A stretch of DNA of 36,410 bases from an uncultured Prevotellaceae bacterium (GCA_946625675.1 CAMOTI010000169.1:1-36410), one strand, 5' to 3'. Counted from the first letter of the stretch, positions 1 to 11,226 are shown. Notes: generated by a model from the letters alone, not told the origin. Numbers and translations: made by a program.

Positions 1-183
1 GTCGGTGGCTTGCTGCGACAGAAAATGTACTCCTCTGTGTACGTTTGCGTTCACGTTGTAGTATTCTTCCACCATCGCTTCCACCACGCAGCGCGGTTTC
101 TGCGTCGTGGCGGCATTGTCGAGGTAGACCAACGGACGGTTGTAAACGGTTCTCGAGAGTATCGGAAAGTCGTCTCTGTTCAT
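1..183 (-). CDS. sufS: Cysteine desulfurase SufS, N-terminal fragment (truncated by window edge)
   Basis: Reverse-strand translation from ATG at 183 reads MNRDDFPILSRTVYNRPLVYLDNAATTQKPRCVVEAMVEEYYNVNANVHRGVHFLSQQAT, with the YLDNAATTQKP and NVHRG motifs of SufS; position follows sufBCD. Confidence 0.9.
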   Translation of the reverse strand, partial: MNRDDFPILSRTVYNRPLVYLDNAATTQKPRCVVEAMVEEYYNVNANVHRGVHFLSQQATD

Positions 184-206
184 TTTGAAAGAGGATTGAA
201 TTTAGA

Positions 207-259
207 AGTGGGAGTAGAAATAGGAGTAAAAGTGGGAGTAGAAATGGGAGTAAAAGTGG
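207..259. repeat. Short tandem repeat, 24-nt unit agtgggagtagaaataggagtaaa x ~2.2
   Basis: 207-230 and 231-254 differ at one base; partial third copy from 255; sufS-sufD intergenic. Confidence 0.8.
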
Positions 260-301
260 ACATTTGTCTTGTCTTCTTGTCTCCTTGTCTTCTTTCCTTC
301 T

Positions 302-1516
302 TTATTTACAAAGATTACATGTCTTGCATTTTTCCAGTTCTCCGAGGAATCGTTTCTCCACTTTCACGTAGAGTTTGCTTCGGAGTGGCTCGTAGGAAAT
401 TTGGTCGATCACCTGTCCCATGAATGCGTTTTTCAGCAGCATCCTTGCTTGCTCCTCCGGTATGCCTCTCTGCCGCATATAGAAGAGTGCCGTCTCGTCC
501 ATCACTCCGACTGTTGATCCGTGAGCGCATTTCACGTCGTCGGCATAGATTTCGAGCATGGGTTGTGAATACATCCTTGCCTCTGGGCTGGCACACAGGT
601 TGTTGTTGGTCTCTTGCGATGATGTCTTCTGGGCGTCTTTCTCCACAAGAATCTTTCCCGCAAACGCCCCTACAGCCTGCTCGTCCACCACGTACTTGTA
701 CAGTTCGTTGGATGTGCAGTTTGGCGCAATATGTCGGATGAGCGTGTTGTTGTCGATATGCTGTGCTGCGCTCGCAATCGCGCAGCCGTTGAGAGTCACA
801 TCGGTGTACTGTCCTTCCATGACCACATCGCAGAGGTTGCGTGTTGTCCCGTTATGGAGCGTGATGCAGCTGTGACGCACGTTGCAGTCATTCTCTGTAT
901 GTATGTAGACGTTGGAGAATCGGTTCATCCCCGGAGTGGTTTCCTCAATCTCGTAGAGGTCGAGACGCGAATTGTCGTGGCAGAACACCTCCATCACCTG
1001 CGTTGTGAGGAATGCCTGCTGGTCTGTGGCATGGTCGCCCACGATGACGGTGGCGTCGGCTCCGCTTTCCAGGACTACGAGCATACGCCGGTTCATCATC
1101 GACGGTACGGAGCCGCGTATCCAGTTGTCCACATTGATAGGTTTCTCTACTTTTGTGTTTTTTGGCACATAGATGAGCAGACATTCGTGTGCGAGCATCG
1201 TGTTCAGGAGTGTGATGCCGTCTGACGTGTCGGCCAGCCTGTTGTAATAGGCCGTCATGTCCTTCGGGGCATCCTTCAGGCTGAAGATATAGTTGGATGG
1301 AGCGATTCCGAGTGGTGTGAAGAGGATGCCGTAGTTGGGTGCGAATGCCTTGTCCACGTCTGTGTACTTATAGCGCTCCACTTTTTGTGACGGAAACCCA
1401 CACTGCTTGAACAACTCAAAGGCCTTCTCCCTTTCGTTGTTCATCACGGCTGTGCTTTTCGACATAATCATGTCGCGGCACTCACTATAGAATTCTATGT
1501 ATTGCTGTTCGCTCAT
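302..1516 (-). CDS. sufD: Fe-S cluster assembly protein SufD
   Basis: 404 aa; C-terminal CAHGSTVGVMDETALFYMRQRGIPEEQARMLL motif; ATGA overlap with sufC stop. Confidence 0.95.
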   Translation of the reverse strand: MSEQQYIEFYSECRDMIMSKSTAVMNNEREKAFELFKQCGFPSQKVERYKYTDVDKAFAPNYGILFTPLGIAPSNYIFSLKDAPKDMTAYYNRLADTSDGITLLNTMLAHECLLIYVPKNTKVEKPINVDNWIRGSVPSMMNRRMLVVLESGADATVIVGDHATDQQAFLTTQVMEVFCHDNSRLDLYEIEETTPGMNRFSNVYIHTENDCNVRHSCITLHNGTTRNLCDVVMEGQYTDVTLNGCAIASAAQHIDNNTLIRHIAPNCTSNELYKYVVDEQAVGAFAGKILVEKDAQKTSSQETNNNLCASPEARMYSQPMLEIYADDVKCAHGSTVGVMDETALFYMRQRGIPEEQARMLLKNAFMGQVIDQISYEPLRSKLYVKVEKRFLGELEKCKTCNLCK

Positions 1517-2259
1517 TGTTCTTCCTTAATCCAGTCGAATCCGTTGTCTTCTATCTGCTTTGCCAGTTCAGGTCCTCCCGTCTTGACAATCCTGCCGTCG
1601 AGCAGTACGTGTACCGTGTCGGGCGTGATGTAGTCGAGCAGCCTCTGATAGTGCGTGATAATGATGGCGGATGTTTCCGGCTTGCGCAGCTTGTTGAATC
1701 CCTCTGCCACTATACGCAGTGCGTCCACGTCCAGTCCGGAGTCCGTTTCGTCGAGTATGCAGAACGTAGGTTCGAGCATTGCCATCTGGAATATCTCGTT
1801 GCGCTTGCGCTCACCTCCGCTGAATCCTTCGTTCACGGAGCGGTTCACCAACTTGCTGTCCATCGACACAAGTTTACGCTTCTCACGCATCATCGACAGG
1901 AAATCAGAGGCTTTCATCGGATCGAGCCCCTGGTATTTCCTCTTGGCGTTGACGGCTGCTTTCAGGAAGTTTGCCATCGACACTCCTGGAATTTCGATAG
2001 GCTGCTGGAACGACATGAATATGCCGGCATTTGCACGTTCTTCAGGCTTCATCGCCAAGAGGTCGTGCCCATCGAATATGATGCTGCCTTCGGTCACCTC
2101 GTACGAGGGGTCTCCCACAATCACTTTGCTGAGTGTGGACTTACCGGCCCCGTTGGTGCCCATCAGCGCATGAATCTCTCCGTCTCGGATGGTGAGATCC
2201 ACGCCTTTCAGTATTTCCTTGCCGTTGATGTTGGCATGCAGATTTTTTATTTCTAACAT
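1513..2259 (-). CDS. sufC: Fe-S cluster assembly ATPase SufC
   Basis: 248 aa ABC ATPase: GTNGAGKSTLSK Walker A, FSGGERKRNEI signature, CILDETDSGLD Walker B. Confidence 0.96.
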   Translation of the reverse strand: MLEIKNLHANINGKEILKGVDLTIRDGEIHALMGTNGAGKSTLSKVIVGDPSYEVTEGSIIFDGHDLLAMKPEERANAGIFMSFQQPIEIPGVSMANFLKAAVNAKRKYQGLDPMKASDFLSMMREKRKLVSMDSKLVNRSVNEGFSGGERKRNEIFQMAMLEPTFCILDETDSGLDVDALRIVAEGFNKLRKPETSAIIITHYQRLLDYITPDTVHVLLDGRIVKTGGPELAKQIEDNGFDWIKEEQ

Positions 2260-2286
2260 GATTTTGTTCTTTTTTTGATGGCTTTT

Positions 2287-2336
2287 TTTAGATGCTCTAG
2301 ATTTTCTAGATATTCTAGATTCTATAGATATTTCTG
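2287..2336. repeat. TCTAGA-rich short repeat tract in sufB-sufC intergenic
   Basis: gatgctctagattttctagatattctagattctatagatatttct: tctaga word repeated three times. Confidence 0.6.
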
Positions 2337-2352
2337 CCTGGTTTTATTCGCT

Positions 2353-3792
2353 TTATCCTACGGTTCCCTCAAGGGAGACAGAGAGCAGTTTCTGGGCTTC
2401 CACGGCGAATTCCATGGGGAGTTTGTTGAGCACGTCCTTGGCATAGCCGTTCACGATGAGCCCGACTGCCTCCTCGGTGCTTATGCCTCGCTGGTTGCAG
2501 TAGAGGAGCTGGTCCTCCGATATCTTCGATGTCGTGGCTTCATGCTCCACGGTGGCGTTGTTGTTCTGCACGTCCATATAGGGGAAAGTGTGGGCTCCAC
2601 ATTCGCTTCCCAACAGCAGGGAGTCGCACGACGAGTAGTTGCGTGCTCCGTCGGCTTGCTTTCCCACTTTCACGAGGCCACGGTAGGAGTTCTCGCTTTT
2701 TCCTGCAGATATGCCTTTCGATATGATTGTGGACTTTGTTCGTTTGCCCAGGTGTATCATCTTTGTGCCAGTGTCAGCCTGCTGGTAGTTGTTTGTGACG
2801 GCTACTGAGTAGAACTCGGCCTGCGAGTCGTCGCCTTGCAGCACACAGCTCGGGTATTTCCATGTGATGGCTGATCCTGTCTCCACCTGTGTCCATGACA
2901 ACTTGCTGTGGTGTCCTTTGAGCAGACCGCGCTTTGTCACGAGATTGAGCACGCCTCCTTTTCCTTCCGCGTCGCCTGGATACCAGTTCTGCACCGTGGA
3001 GTATTTTACCTCTGCATTGTCCATCACCACGATTTCCACGATGGCGGCATGCAGCTGGTTCTCATCTCGCATCGGGGCAGTACACCCTTCGAGGTATGAT
3101 ACATAACTGCCAGATTCGCAGACGATAAGAGTCCGCTCAAACTGACCTGTGTTTCGTGCGTTGATCCGGAAGTAAGTAGAGAGTTCCATCGGGCAGCGTG
3201 TGTTCTCGGGAATGTAGACGAACGACCCGTCGGAGAATACAGCTGAATTCAGTGCTGCGAAATAGTTGTCGCGGTATGGTACTACGCTTCCCAAGTGTTT
3301 TCTGACCAGATCAGGGTGGTTTTTGACAGCCTCGCTGATGGAGCAGAAAATGATGTTTTTCTCAGCCAGTTTCTCCTTGAACGTGGTTTTGACGGATACA
3401 GAGTCCATCACTGCGTCCACGGCCATTCCGCTGAGAGCCATACGTTCTTCAAGCGGTATTCCCAGCTTGTCGAAGGTCTTCATCAGTTCCGGGTCGATTT
3501 CCTTGTTTTCGCTCTGTTGCTGTTTCCTGGTAGGGTCTGCATAGTATGAGATGTCCTGATAGTCAATCTCGGGCAGACGCAGGTGTCCCCAGTTTGGAGC
3601 TTTCTGATCCTTCCAGTAGCGGAATGCTTTCAGACGAAATTCCAAAAGCCAATCGGGCTCACCTTTCTTCTGCGAGATGAGCCTTACGACGTCCTCGTTG
3701 AGGCCTTTGTCGATGATTTCAGTCTGTATGTCGGTGGTGAAACCGAATTTGTATTTCTCTTCTGCTACTTTTTTTACAAATTCGTTTGGCAT
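2353..3792 (-). CDS. sufB: Fe-S cluster assembly protein SufB
   Basis: 479 aa; [17 protein letters not shown] and [27 protein letters not shown] motifs. Confidence 0.96.
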   Translation of the reverse strand: MPNEFVKKVAEEKYKFGFTTDIQTEIIDKGLNEDVVRLISQKKGEPDWLLEFRLKAFRYWKDQKAPNWGHLRLPEIDYQDISYYADPTRKQQQSENKEIDPELMKTFDKLGIPLEERMALSGMAVDAVMDSVSVKTTFKEKLAEKNIIFCSISEAVKNHPDLVRKHLGSVVPYRDNYFAALNSAVFSDGSFVYIPENTRCPMELSTYFRINARNTGQFERTLIVCESGSYVSYLEGCTAPMRDENQLHAAIVEIVVMDNAEVKYSTVQNWYPGDAEGKGGVLNLVTKRGLLKGHHSKLSWTQVETGSAITWKYPSCVLQGDDSQAEFYSVAVTNNYQQADTGTKMIHLGKRTKSTIISKGISAGKSENSYRGLVKVGKQADGARNYSSCDSLLLGSECGAHTFPYMDVQNNNATVEHEATTSKISEDQLLYCNQRGISTEEAVGLIVNGYAKDVLNKLPMEFAVEAQKLLSVSLEGTVG

Positions 3793-3862
3793 TAAAAACT
3801 AGTTTTCAGTTTTTAGTTATCTGTTATCAGTTATCAGTTATATCTGATAGCTGCCAACTGAC

Positions 3863-4411
3863 TTATAATCCGATTTCGTCGATTTTATCCTGAATGGAAT
3901 GTTTCGGTGCTACTCCAGATGCTTCCTCAGTGGAGTCTGTCACGATGATGATGTCGGGTATGAATCTCTGTGACGCATGTTTCACCTTATAATATAAATC
4001 GTCTCTCTGTATAAGCGATTCGGTGCTTGTGCCGCCTTTGCTCTTGATGAAGTCGTATACATTGAATGCCACGCTGAGAATGAGCAGGTAGCCTGCAGCT
4101 CCAACCACAGCTCCAGCCAGCCTGTTGACGAAACTGAGGTGTATGGCCTTGAACGCCTTAGTGAGCAGCGACGCGATGAGGCCTAAGACGATGGGGAAGA
4201 GGATGACGATGGCAATGAAAGCGATGATGTCGGCTGTCGTCTCTTCAGTTCCCGTGAAGTCTGCCAAAACCTTTCCGAACTTGTCATACGCCATGACAGC
4301 CAGGAGCAGTCCCACGATGATGCCTCCCAGATTGGCTATTTGCTTGATGGCGCCTTGGATGTATCCAACCAAGGCGCCAATCAGGGCTACTATGATGATA
4401 AGTACTGTCAT
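3863..4411 (-). CDS. CvpA family membrane protein
   Basis: 182 aa, several TM helices, N-terminal [27 protein letters not shown] typical of CvpA; ATGA overlap with infB stop. Confidence 0.85.
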   Translation of the reverse strand: MTVLIIIVALIGALVGYIQGAIKQIANLGGIIVGLLLAVMAYDKFGKVLADFTGTEETTADIIAFIAIVILFPIVLGLIASLLTKAFKAIHLSFVNRLAGAVVGAAGYLLILSVAFNVYDFIKSKGGTSTESLIQRDDLYYKVKHASQRFIPDIIIVTDSTEEASGVAPKHSIQDKIDEIGL

Positions 4412-7362
4412 AATTTCTGCTTGATTTCCACCTCTGAGAAAGCTTCCAGCAGGTCGCCTTCCTTGAGGTCGTTGAAGTTAACGATAGAGATACCGCAGTC
4501 GAAGTTCAGTCCCACTTCCTTCACGTCGTCCTTGAAACGTTTCAATGCATTGATGCTGCCTGTGTGGATGACGATTCCGTCGCGTATCACGCGGATTTTG
4601 TCGCTGCGATGGATTTTTCCTTCAGTGACGATTGCACCAGCAACGGTTCCAACCTTCGTGATTTTGTAGACTTGCTTGACTTCAGCCGTTCCGGAATATT
4701 CCTCCTTGATCTCAGGAGCCAGCATTCCTTCCATCGCGCTCTTGATTTCCTCAATCGTGTCGTAGATGATGGAGTAGAGTCGTATGTCCACGCCTTCCTG
4801 CTCGGCGAGTCGTCGTGCAGGCTGGGAAGGACGTACCTGGAATCCGATGATGATAGCGTCTGACGCCTTAGCGAGCGACACATCGTTCTCAGAAATTTGT
4901 CCCACAGCTTTGTAGATGACGTTGACCTGAATCTTCTCGGTGGAGAGCTTGATGAGCGAGTCGCTCAATGCCTCGATGGATCCGTCGACGTCGCCCTTGA
5001 CGATGAGGTTGAGGTCTTTCACTCCGCCGATTGCGATGTCGTGAGCCAGATCTTCAAGTCCCTTGCGCTTGGTTGTGCGTATTCCCTGCTCGCGTTTCAG
5101 CTGTTCGCGCTTGTTTGCCAGCTCACGTGCCGCTTGCTCCGTCTCCATCACATGGAACGTGTCTCCGGCAGTTGGTGCTCCGTTCAGTCCGAGAATCAGT
5201 GCAGGCTCTGCAGGCAGCACCTTGTCGATGCGCTTTCCGCGCTCGTTGAACATGGCCTTGATTTTTCCCCAGCTTGTTCCGGCAAGCACGATGTCGCCTT
5301 GTTTGAGCGTTCCGTTCTGCACCAGCACGGTTGCCACGTAGCCTCGTCCTTTGTCGAGCGACGACTCAATCACGCTTCCCACTGCCTTGCGGTTGGGATT
5401 GGCTTTGAGGTCGAGCATCTCTGCCTCAAGCAGCACTTTCTCCATCAGCAGGTCGACATTGATACCTTTCTTTGCAGAGATGTCCTGGCTCTGGTATTTT
5501 CCGCCCCAGTCCTCGACGAGGTAGTTCATGGCAGCCAGCTGCTCCTTGATTTTCTCAGGGTTGGCTCCCGGCTTGTCAATCTTGTTGATTGCAAACACCA
5601 TAGGCACGTTTGCAGCAACTGCGTGGCTGATTGCCTCCTTCGTCTGTGGCATGATGTCGTCGTCGGCAGCTATGATGATAATCGCGATGTCGGTCACCTG
5701 CGCACCGCGCGCACGCATGGCTGTGAATGCCTCGTGTCCCGGTGTGTCGAGGAATGTGATACGTTTGCCGTTAGGCATCTTCACGTTGTATGCACCGATA
5801 TGCTGTGTGATACCTCCAGCCTCTCCGGCAATCACGTTGGTCTTGCGGATATAGTCGAGCAGTGATGTCTTACCATGGTCGACATGTCCCATCACGGTGA
5901 TAATCGGCGCGCGTGGCTGAAGATCCTCCTCTGCGTCGGCTTCTTCCTCGATGGCGTTCGAAACATCCTCGCTGACATACGTAGTTGAGAATCCGAACTC
6001 TTCAGCTACGAGGTTGATGGTCTCGGCGTCCAGTCGCTGGTTGATGGAAACCATAATGCCGATTTGCATACATGTTGCAATGACCTGTGTGACAGGCACG
6101 TTCATCATGGTTGCGAGTTCGTTGGCAGTCACATATTCAGTCAGTTTCAGGATTTTGCTCTCTGCATTTTCCTCCTCTTCCTGCTCTGCCATCCTATTGT
6201 GTATCGCCTCACGCTTGTCCTTACGGTATTTCACGCCCTTCTTCATTTGCTTTGAGGTCAGACGGGCGAGCGTCTCCTTCACCTGCTTTGATATTTCCTC
6301 ATCGGTCAGTTCAGGTGCTTTCGCATTTTTGTTCTTCTTCTTTTTCTTTCCCGACTGCTGAGCCCCCTGCTGGTTTTGCTGCTGGTTCTGCTGCTTGTTC
6401 TTCTTGCGGGGGTCGGTGGTCTGCTGTGCTGCCTCTGCGTTGATGTCGACGCGCTCCTTTCCAATGCGTGTGCGCTTCTTCTTCTTTGCAATCTCTCCCT
6501 CATGGGCTTGACGCATGGCTTCTTTTGCTTCTTTGCGCTGACGCTCTTTCTCCTCTCGTTCTTTCCTTTTCTCGGCTTTTGACTTCTTGTCAGGACGGGT
6601 CTTGGAGTTGAGGTTGCTCAGGTCGATAAAGCCCACTTGCTTCACTCCTGTTGTGGGTGTCTCAGTGCGGAAAACTCCGTCTTCGTCCACCTTTCCCATC
6701 ACTTTCTGCTTCTGCTTCTTCTCCTTTTCCTTGTGAGATTGTGTGTCAGGCTGAGTTTTCTCCTCGTCTTTCACAGTTTCTTTGCTTTCAGAGAGGGCAG
6801 GTTCCGGTGATTCTGTTAGCGTCTTAGCCACAACTGCAGGCTCTTCGTTTTTCTCTTCCTTCTTTTCCTCCTTTTCAGCTGTCGCAGCAGTTGCGCTTTC
6901 CTCCTTCGGCTGCTCAGCCTCCACAACAGGCTGTGTCTGAGGCTTGGCGTCCGTCTGTGTCTTCTCCTCTGCAGGCGTTTCATTCTGGGGCTGTGGTGGA
7001 GTCACTTGGACTCTCTCTTCTTCTTTTTTCTCTTCAGACTTAGGCTGCTGAAGATCCTTGATGTTGCCCACTACCTTGAACTGCTGCTTGGTCTCAGAAG
7101 GTGCTCTGAATATTTCAGGCTTCTGTCGCTTCTCCTGCTTGAGGCGTTCGCGTTCTTGCCGTTCGCGCTCTTTCTGCTTCTGAATCTCCTCGTGTTTCGT
7201 CTTGTCGGCGCCGAAAGCATCCATGAGCAGTTTGTACTGCTCATCCGTGATCTTTGCGTTAGGGCTGGCGTCTTGCAGCGCCTTGCCCTTCTTCTGCAGG
7301 AATTCGGCCACGGTGTTAATTCCCACATTCAATTCTCTTAATGCTTTATTGAGTCTTGGCAT
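4408..7362 (-). CDS. infB: Translation initiation factor IF-2
   Basis: 984 aa; [49 protein letters not shown]; charged low-complexity N-terminus. Confidence 0.98.
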   Translation of the reverse strand: MPRLNKALRELNVGINTVAEFLQKKGKALQDASPNAKITDEQYKLLMDAFGADKTKHEEIQKQKERERQERERLKQEKRQKPEIFRAPSETKQQFKVVGNIKDLQQPKSEEKKEEERVQVTPPQPQNETPAEEKTQTDAKPQTQPVVEAEQPKEESATAATAEKEEKKEEKNEEPAVVAKTLTESPEPALSESKETVKDEEKTQPDTQSHKEKEKKQKQKVMGKVDEDGVFRTETPTTGVKQVGFIDLSNLNSKTRPDKKSKAEKRKEREEKERQRKEAKEAMRQAHEGEIAKKKKRTRIGKERVDINAEAAQQTTDPRKKNKQQNQQQNQQGAQQSGKKKKKNKNAKAPELTDEEISKQVKETLARLTSKQMKKGVKYRKDKREAIHNRMAEQEEEENAESKILKLTEYVTANELATMMNVPVTQVIATCMQIGIMVSINQRLDAETINLVAEEFGFSTTYVSEDVSNAIEEEADAEEDLQPRAPIITVMGHVDHGKTSLLDYIRKTNVIAGEAGGITQHIGAYNVKMPNGKRITFLDTPGHEAFTAMRARGAQVTDIAIIIIAADDDIMPQTKEAISHAVAANVPMVFAINKIDKPGANPEKIKEQLAAMNYLVEDWGGKYQSQDISAKKGINVDLLMEKVLLEAEMLDLKANPNRKAVGSVIESSLDKGRGYVATVLVQNGTLKQGDIVLAGTSWGKIKAMFNERGKRIDKVLPAEPALILGLNGAPTAGDTFHVMETEQAARELANKREQLKREQGIRTTKRKGLEDLAHDIAIGGVKDLNLIVKGDVDGSIEALSDSLIKLSTEKIQVNVIYKAVGQISENDVSLAKASDAIIIGFQVRPSQPARRLAEQEGVDIRLYSIIYDTIEEIKSAMEGMLAPEIKEEYSGTAEVKQVYKITKVGTVAGAIVTEGKIHRSDKIRVIRDGIVIHTGSINALKRFKDDVKEVGLNFDCGISIVNFNDLKEGDLLEAFSEVEIKQKL

Positions 7363-7460
7363 GTATGTTGATTTTGGTTTTTACTTTATTACTTAATGGG
7401 CGGTCGCTTCTTGTTTCGCCGCGATATGGCGGATGCTGCAGCCTTGTAGGCTGGTGGAGA

Positions 7461-8726
7461 CTATTCTTCCTCGAACTCAGCACGCAGTATGCGTAGCACC
7501 TCGTCGACGGTTCCCTCTTCGAGGTCTGCTTTCTCAATCAGCACCTCCCTTGGTGTGTCGAGCACGCTCTTGGCTGTGTCGAGTCCGATGTTCTTGATGG
7601 CCTCAACCACCCAATCCTCAATCTCGTCCTTGAACTCGTCGAGGTAGATGTCCTCGTTGTCGCTGTCGCTTCCGAGGTCTCTGAATACGTCGATTGAATA
7701 TCCAGTGAGCATGCTGGCTAGCTTGATGTTGAGTCCGTTCTTTCCGATGGCCAGTGACACCTGGTCTGGCAGGAGATATACGCTGGCTTTCTTTGCCTCC
7801 TCGTCAATGGATATAGAGTTGATCTTTGCCGGGCTGAGCGCACGCTGTATGTAGAGCTTGATGTTGCTGGTGTAGTTGATCACGTCGATGTTCTCGTTGT
7901 GCAGCTCTCTCACGATTCCGTGAATACGGCTTCCCTTGACGCCTACGCATGCACCAACCGGGTCGATTCGGTCGTTGTAGCTCTCGACCGCGATTTTTGC
8001 ACGTTCTCCTGGTATACGAGCGATCTTATGGATGATGATGAGTCCGTCGTTGATTTCTGGCACCTCAGCCTCGAGAAGTCTCTGCAGGAAGTCGGGCGAT
8101 GTTCTTGACAGAATGATTTTCGGATTGCTGTTGGCGTTGTCCACCCTTAGTATGACTGCTCGTGTGGACTCTCCCTTGCGGAAGAAGTCTCCCGGAATCT
8201 GTTCAGACTTCGGCAACAACAGTTCGTTGCCTTCGTCGTCGAGAATGAGCACCTCTCGTTTCCATATCTGATAGACCTCTCCGTTGACAATCTGTCCCAC
8301 CTTGTCCGCGTATTTGTTGTAGAGGTTGTCGTGCTCGAGCTCGAGAATCTTGGCTGCCATGGTCTGACGCAGGTTCAGTATAGCCCTTCGTCCGAAGTCA
8401 GCGAAATTCACCTTCTTGCTCAACTCCTCTCCCACCTCGTAGTCAGGATCTTCCTTCTGCGCATCCGACAAGGCTATCTCAGCAGCTTCGTTCTCCACTT
8501 CTCCGTCGGGAACAACCGTACGGTTCCAGTAAATCTCGAAGTCGCCCTTCTCGGGGTTCACAATCACGTCGAAGTTGTCGTCATGACCGTACATCTTCTG
8601 AAGCACACTTCTGAACGAGTCCTCAATCACGTTGACGAGTGTGGCCTTGTCGATCTTCTTGCTTTCCTTGAAGTCTTTGAATGTGTCCGACAAGTTTACG
8701 CTTTCTATTGCTTTCTTTGTTGCCAT
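7461..8726 (-). CDS. nusA: Transcription termination/antitermination factor NusA
   Basis: 421 aa; S1/KH architecture, GACVGVKGSRIHGIVRELHNENIDVINY, SLAIGKNGLNIKLAS. Confidence 0.97.
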   Translation of the reverse strand: MATKKAIESVNLSDTFKDFKESKKIDKATLVNVIEDSFRSVLQKMYGHDDNFDVIVNPEKGDFEIYWNRTVVPDGEVENEAAEIALSDAQKEDPDYEVGEELSKKVNFADFGRRAILNLRQTMAAKILELEHDNLYNKYADKVGQIVNGEVYQIWKREVLILDDEGNELLLPKSEQIPGDFFRKGESTRAVILRVDNANSNPKIILSRTSPDFLQRLLEAEVPEINDGLIIIHKIARIPGERAKIAVESYNDRIDPVGACVGVKGSRIHGIVRELHNENIDVINYTSNIKLYIQRALSPAKINSISIDEEAKKASVYLLPDQVSLAIGKNGLNIKLASMLTGYSIDVFRDLGSDSDNEDIYLDEFKDEIEDWVVEAIKNIGLDTAKSVLDTPREVLIEKADLEEGTVDEVLRILRAEFEEE

Positions 8727-8768
8727 TTTGATATGTAGTTTTTGTTTTTTCTTTGAGTCTGTACGGGC

Positions 8769-9236
8769 TTATTTGAAGTCGATGACCGACTTCACCCATT
8801 TCACGTCTTCATAGCTGTAGGTGTATTCCACTTCTACAAGCTCAGGTCGTTTCTTTCCTTCTATTCTCTGTTTTTCTTCCACGGCCACCACGAAATGGTC
8901 GGGGTCGGCTTCAATCAGGGACCCAAGCTGCTTCTTTCCCTCTTTCGTCATCAGCTCGACGTCGTAGCCGATGTTGTTGATGTATTGCTGAAGCACTTTG
9001 AACGGCTGTCCGATGCCAGCAGAACCGACTTCCAGCTCATAGTCATCGATTTCGGGCTGGCACTGCTCGTTGATAAAACGGCTGAGTTCGCAGCAGTCTT
9101 CAATCCATACACCGTCCTTGTGGTCTATCTCAACCGTGATTTTGTTGTCTTTGTCTACGTTTGCCTCTACGAGGAAATATTCTTTGTCCTTGAGCCATTC
9201 CTCCGTTAGCTCGGTGATTCTTTGCTTATCTATCAT
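8769..9236 (-). CDS. rimP: Ribosome maturation factor RimP (start trimmed to MIDKQRITELTEEW)
   Basis: 155 aa from ATG at 9236; LEVGSAGIGQPFK motif region; synteny rimP-nusA-infB. Confidence 0.9.
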   Translation of the reverse strand: MIDKQRITELTEEWLKDKEYFLVEANVDKDNKITVEIDHKDGVWIEDCCELSRFINEQCQPEIDDYELEVGSAGIGQPFKVLQQYINNIGYDVELMTKEGKKQLGSLIEADPDHFVVAVEEKQRIEGKKRPELVEVEYTYSYEDVKWVKSVIDFK

Positions 9237-9327
9237 ATATTCTCTCTGACCGGGTGTGAACAATATTTCTTGTTTTGTATGATAATAAATTAGGAGGAAC
9301 CCTAAGGCACCTCCTATCCGGTCAGTT

Positions 9328-9360
9328 GCAAAGTTACAACTTATTTTGCTTATTTCCAAA
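9328..9360 (-). promoter_or_regulatory. Bacteroidetes-type promoter (-33 TTTG / -7 TAACTTTGC) for rimP-nusA-infB-suf operon
   Basis: Reverse strand reads TTTG (9360-9357), 20 nt, TAACTTTGC (9336-9328); matches the Bacteroidetes TTTG...TAnnTTTG consensus. Confidence 0.75.
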
Positions 9361-9387
9361 GGTTTTTCGAAAAAAATGCGAAAAACA

Positions 9388-9422
9388 GGGCCCTTTTCAT
9401 CGTTTTTTGTGAAAAAGGGCCC
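9388..9422 (-). terminator. Rho-independent terminator downstream of the GH2 gene
   Basis: Inverted repeat gggccctttt (9388-9397) / aaaagggccc (9413-9422); on the minus strand followed by tgtttttcgcattttttt. Confidence 0.8.
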
Positions 9423-9438
9423 AGTATTCGTGTTTTAC

Positions 9439-11226
9439 TTAACGTTTTTCGTACCATTTCTGAAGCACAAAGAATGCTTTCTTCTTTTCTCCTTTGTCGC
9501 TCACCAGTCCTTTTCTGTTGTAGTAGTCCTGGATTCCTGGCAGCACGCGTCGGGGCGAGCGGAAATCCTTCAGAATCCAAGGTGTCGTACCGGCCAGTCC
9601 ATCGATTTTTTCTATCATCGCCAGGTTCTCGATGTAGAGGTTCTCCTGGAACTCCTCAGTCCAACGCTGGTTCTTCTCTCCATGCAGCCCAGCTCTGGCT
9701 CCGCCTCCGAACTCACTGATGATGACTGGCTTCTCGTATGGTATTTCCCATGTCATCTTGGGTGCGTCGTTCACGTCGCGGTACCATCCCACGTATTGGT
9801 TGAAGCTGATGATGTCTACATACTGGTTCATGTTGTCGCTGAGTCGGTTTACGTAGTTGGACGCACTGGTCACTTCCATGGCCATGCTGATGAGACGTGT
9901 GTTGTCGAGATTGCGTGCACATGTGGCCAGATTGCTGAGGAACGCGTCGCGCTGTGGACTGTGTGGCGTCTCGTTGGCGATGCTCCAGACGATGATGTTG
10001 GCCCGGTTCTGGTCGCGCAGAATCATGTCGCGCAGTTGGTTGCGCGCGTTCTCCAATGTGGACGGGTTGGTCCAAGCGATGGTCCAGTAGCATGGGATTT
10101 CCGACCACAGGAGAATCCCTTGACGTTCGGCCTCCCTCACAGCGTGCTCGTTGTGGGGATAGTGAGCAAATCTCATAAAGTTGCATCCCAGCTCCTTAGC
10201 CCATGATATGAGCGTGCGTGCATCGTCTGCTCCGTTCGCCCTTCCTCCTCCGTATGCCTTCTCTTCGTGTGCGCTGATGCCTTTGAGGTAGATGGGCTTT
10301 CCGTTGAGCAGTATCTGCTTTCCGCTTGTGGTGATGCTGCGGAATCCGATTTCGTCGTTGATGGTCTCTCCTCCTTGGCTAATCACGACTTTGTAGAGTT
10401 TTGGACTCTCCGGGCTCCACAGCTGGGGCTTGGCTTTCAACTCCGTGCTCACATCGCCAGAGGCATCGGTTGTGAGCGTCTTCTTGATTTTCAGCTCGGG
10501 AATGCTCAGTGTGACGGTCTCTCCTGCCACGGCTTTGTTGAGATGTGCCGTGAAGTGTATTTTTTTGAAGTCCTCCCGGTCGAGCGCCAGCTTGTAGTTC
10601 TCCACATAGGTGTCGTTCACTTCCACGAGCAGTACGTCGCGTGTGATGCCTCCGTAGTTCCACCAGTCGAAAATCTGTGTGGGTACATCCTCGGCATGAC
10701 GTTTGTTGTCTACTTTCAGTATCAGCACGTTCTTTCCGTCCTTCAGCGCGTCTGTGATGTCGGCGTTGAACGGGGTGAATCCTCCCGCATGGTGTACCAC
10801 CTCCTTGCCGTTCACGTAAACATGGCTGTCGTAGTTGACGGCTCCGAAATAGAGCAAAGTGCGCTTGCCAGTATGCCTTGTGTAATCGAACTCGCGCTCA
10901 AACCACACGGTTCCTTCGTAGAAGAAGAGACGCTCGTCCTGCGTGTTCCAGTCGCCGGGAATTTTCATCGTAGGAGATGCGTCGAAGTCGTATTCAATCA
11001 GGTCCTCCGGCTTTTGTGGTTTCGCATTGCGGAAGAAGCCCCATCTTGTGGGGTTCATACGGTAGTCGTAGTATCCCTCCTCCTGCACGTCGACAATATA
11101 GTGCCAGTCGCCGTTAAGGCTGACACTCTGTCGGTTGAACACATTGCCTACGACGGGCAGATACTCTGCGGCACGGACTGACATGCTCAGCAGTGCCATA
11201 AGGATGAGAATCGCTGTTTTTTTCAT
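9439..11226 (-). CDS. Glycoside hydrolase family 2 protein (beta-glucuronidase/beta-galactosidase-like), secreted
   Basis: 595 aa, signal peptide; SLNGDWHYIVD, GISAHEEKAYGGGR, FMRFAHYPHNEHAVREAERQGILLWSEIP, NIIVWSIANETP, ISEFGGGARAG. Confidence 0.9.
   Translation of the reverse strand: MKKTAILILMALLSMSVRAAEYLPVVGNVFNRQSVSLNGDWHYIVDVQEEGYYDYRMNPTRWGFFRNAKPQKPEDLIEYDFDASPTMKIPGDWNTQDERLFFYEGTVWFEREFDYTRHTGKRTLLYFGAVNYDSHVYVNGKEVVHHAGGFTPFNADITDALKDGKNVLILKVDNKRHAEDVPTQIFDWWNYGGITRDVLLVEVNDTYVENYKLALDREDFKKIHFTAHLNKAVAGETVTLSIPELKIKKTLTTDASGDVSTELKAKPQLWSPESPKLYKVVISQGGETINDEIGFRSITTSGKQILLNGKPIYLKGISAHEEKAYGGGRANGADDARTLISWAKELGCNFMRFAHYPHNEHAVREAERQGILLWSEIPCYWTIAWTNPSTLENARNQLRDMILRDQNRANIIVWSIANETPHSPQRDAFLSNLATCARNLDNTRLISMAMEVTSASNYVNRLSDNMNQYVDIISFNQYVGWYRDVNDAPKMTWEIPYEKPVIISEFGGGARAGLHGEKNQRWTEEFQENLYIENLAMIEKIDGLAGTTPWILKDFRSPRRVLPGIQDYYNRKGLVSDKGEKKKAFFVLQKWYEKR

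Noticed and set aside
4897-5865. Large plus-strand ORF (322 aa) opposite infB, and similar antisense ORFs (1516-2256, 9346-10206, 10267-11181)
   Set aside because: Antisense shadows of well-supported minus-strand genes (infB, sufC, GH2); no recognisable domains, Cys/His/Val-rich shadow composition.
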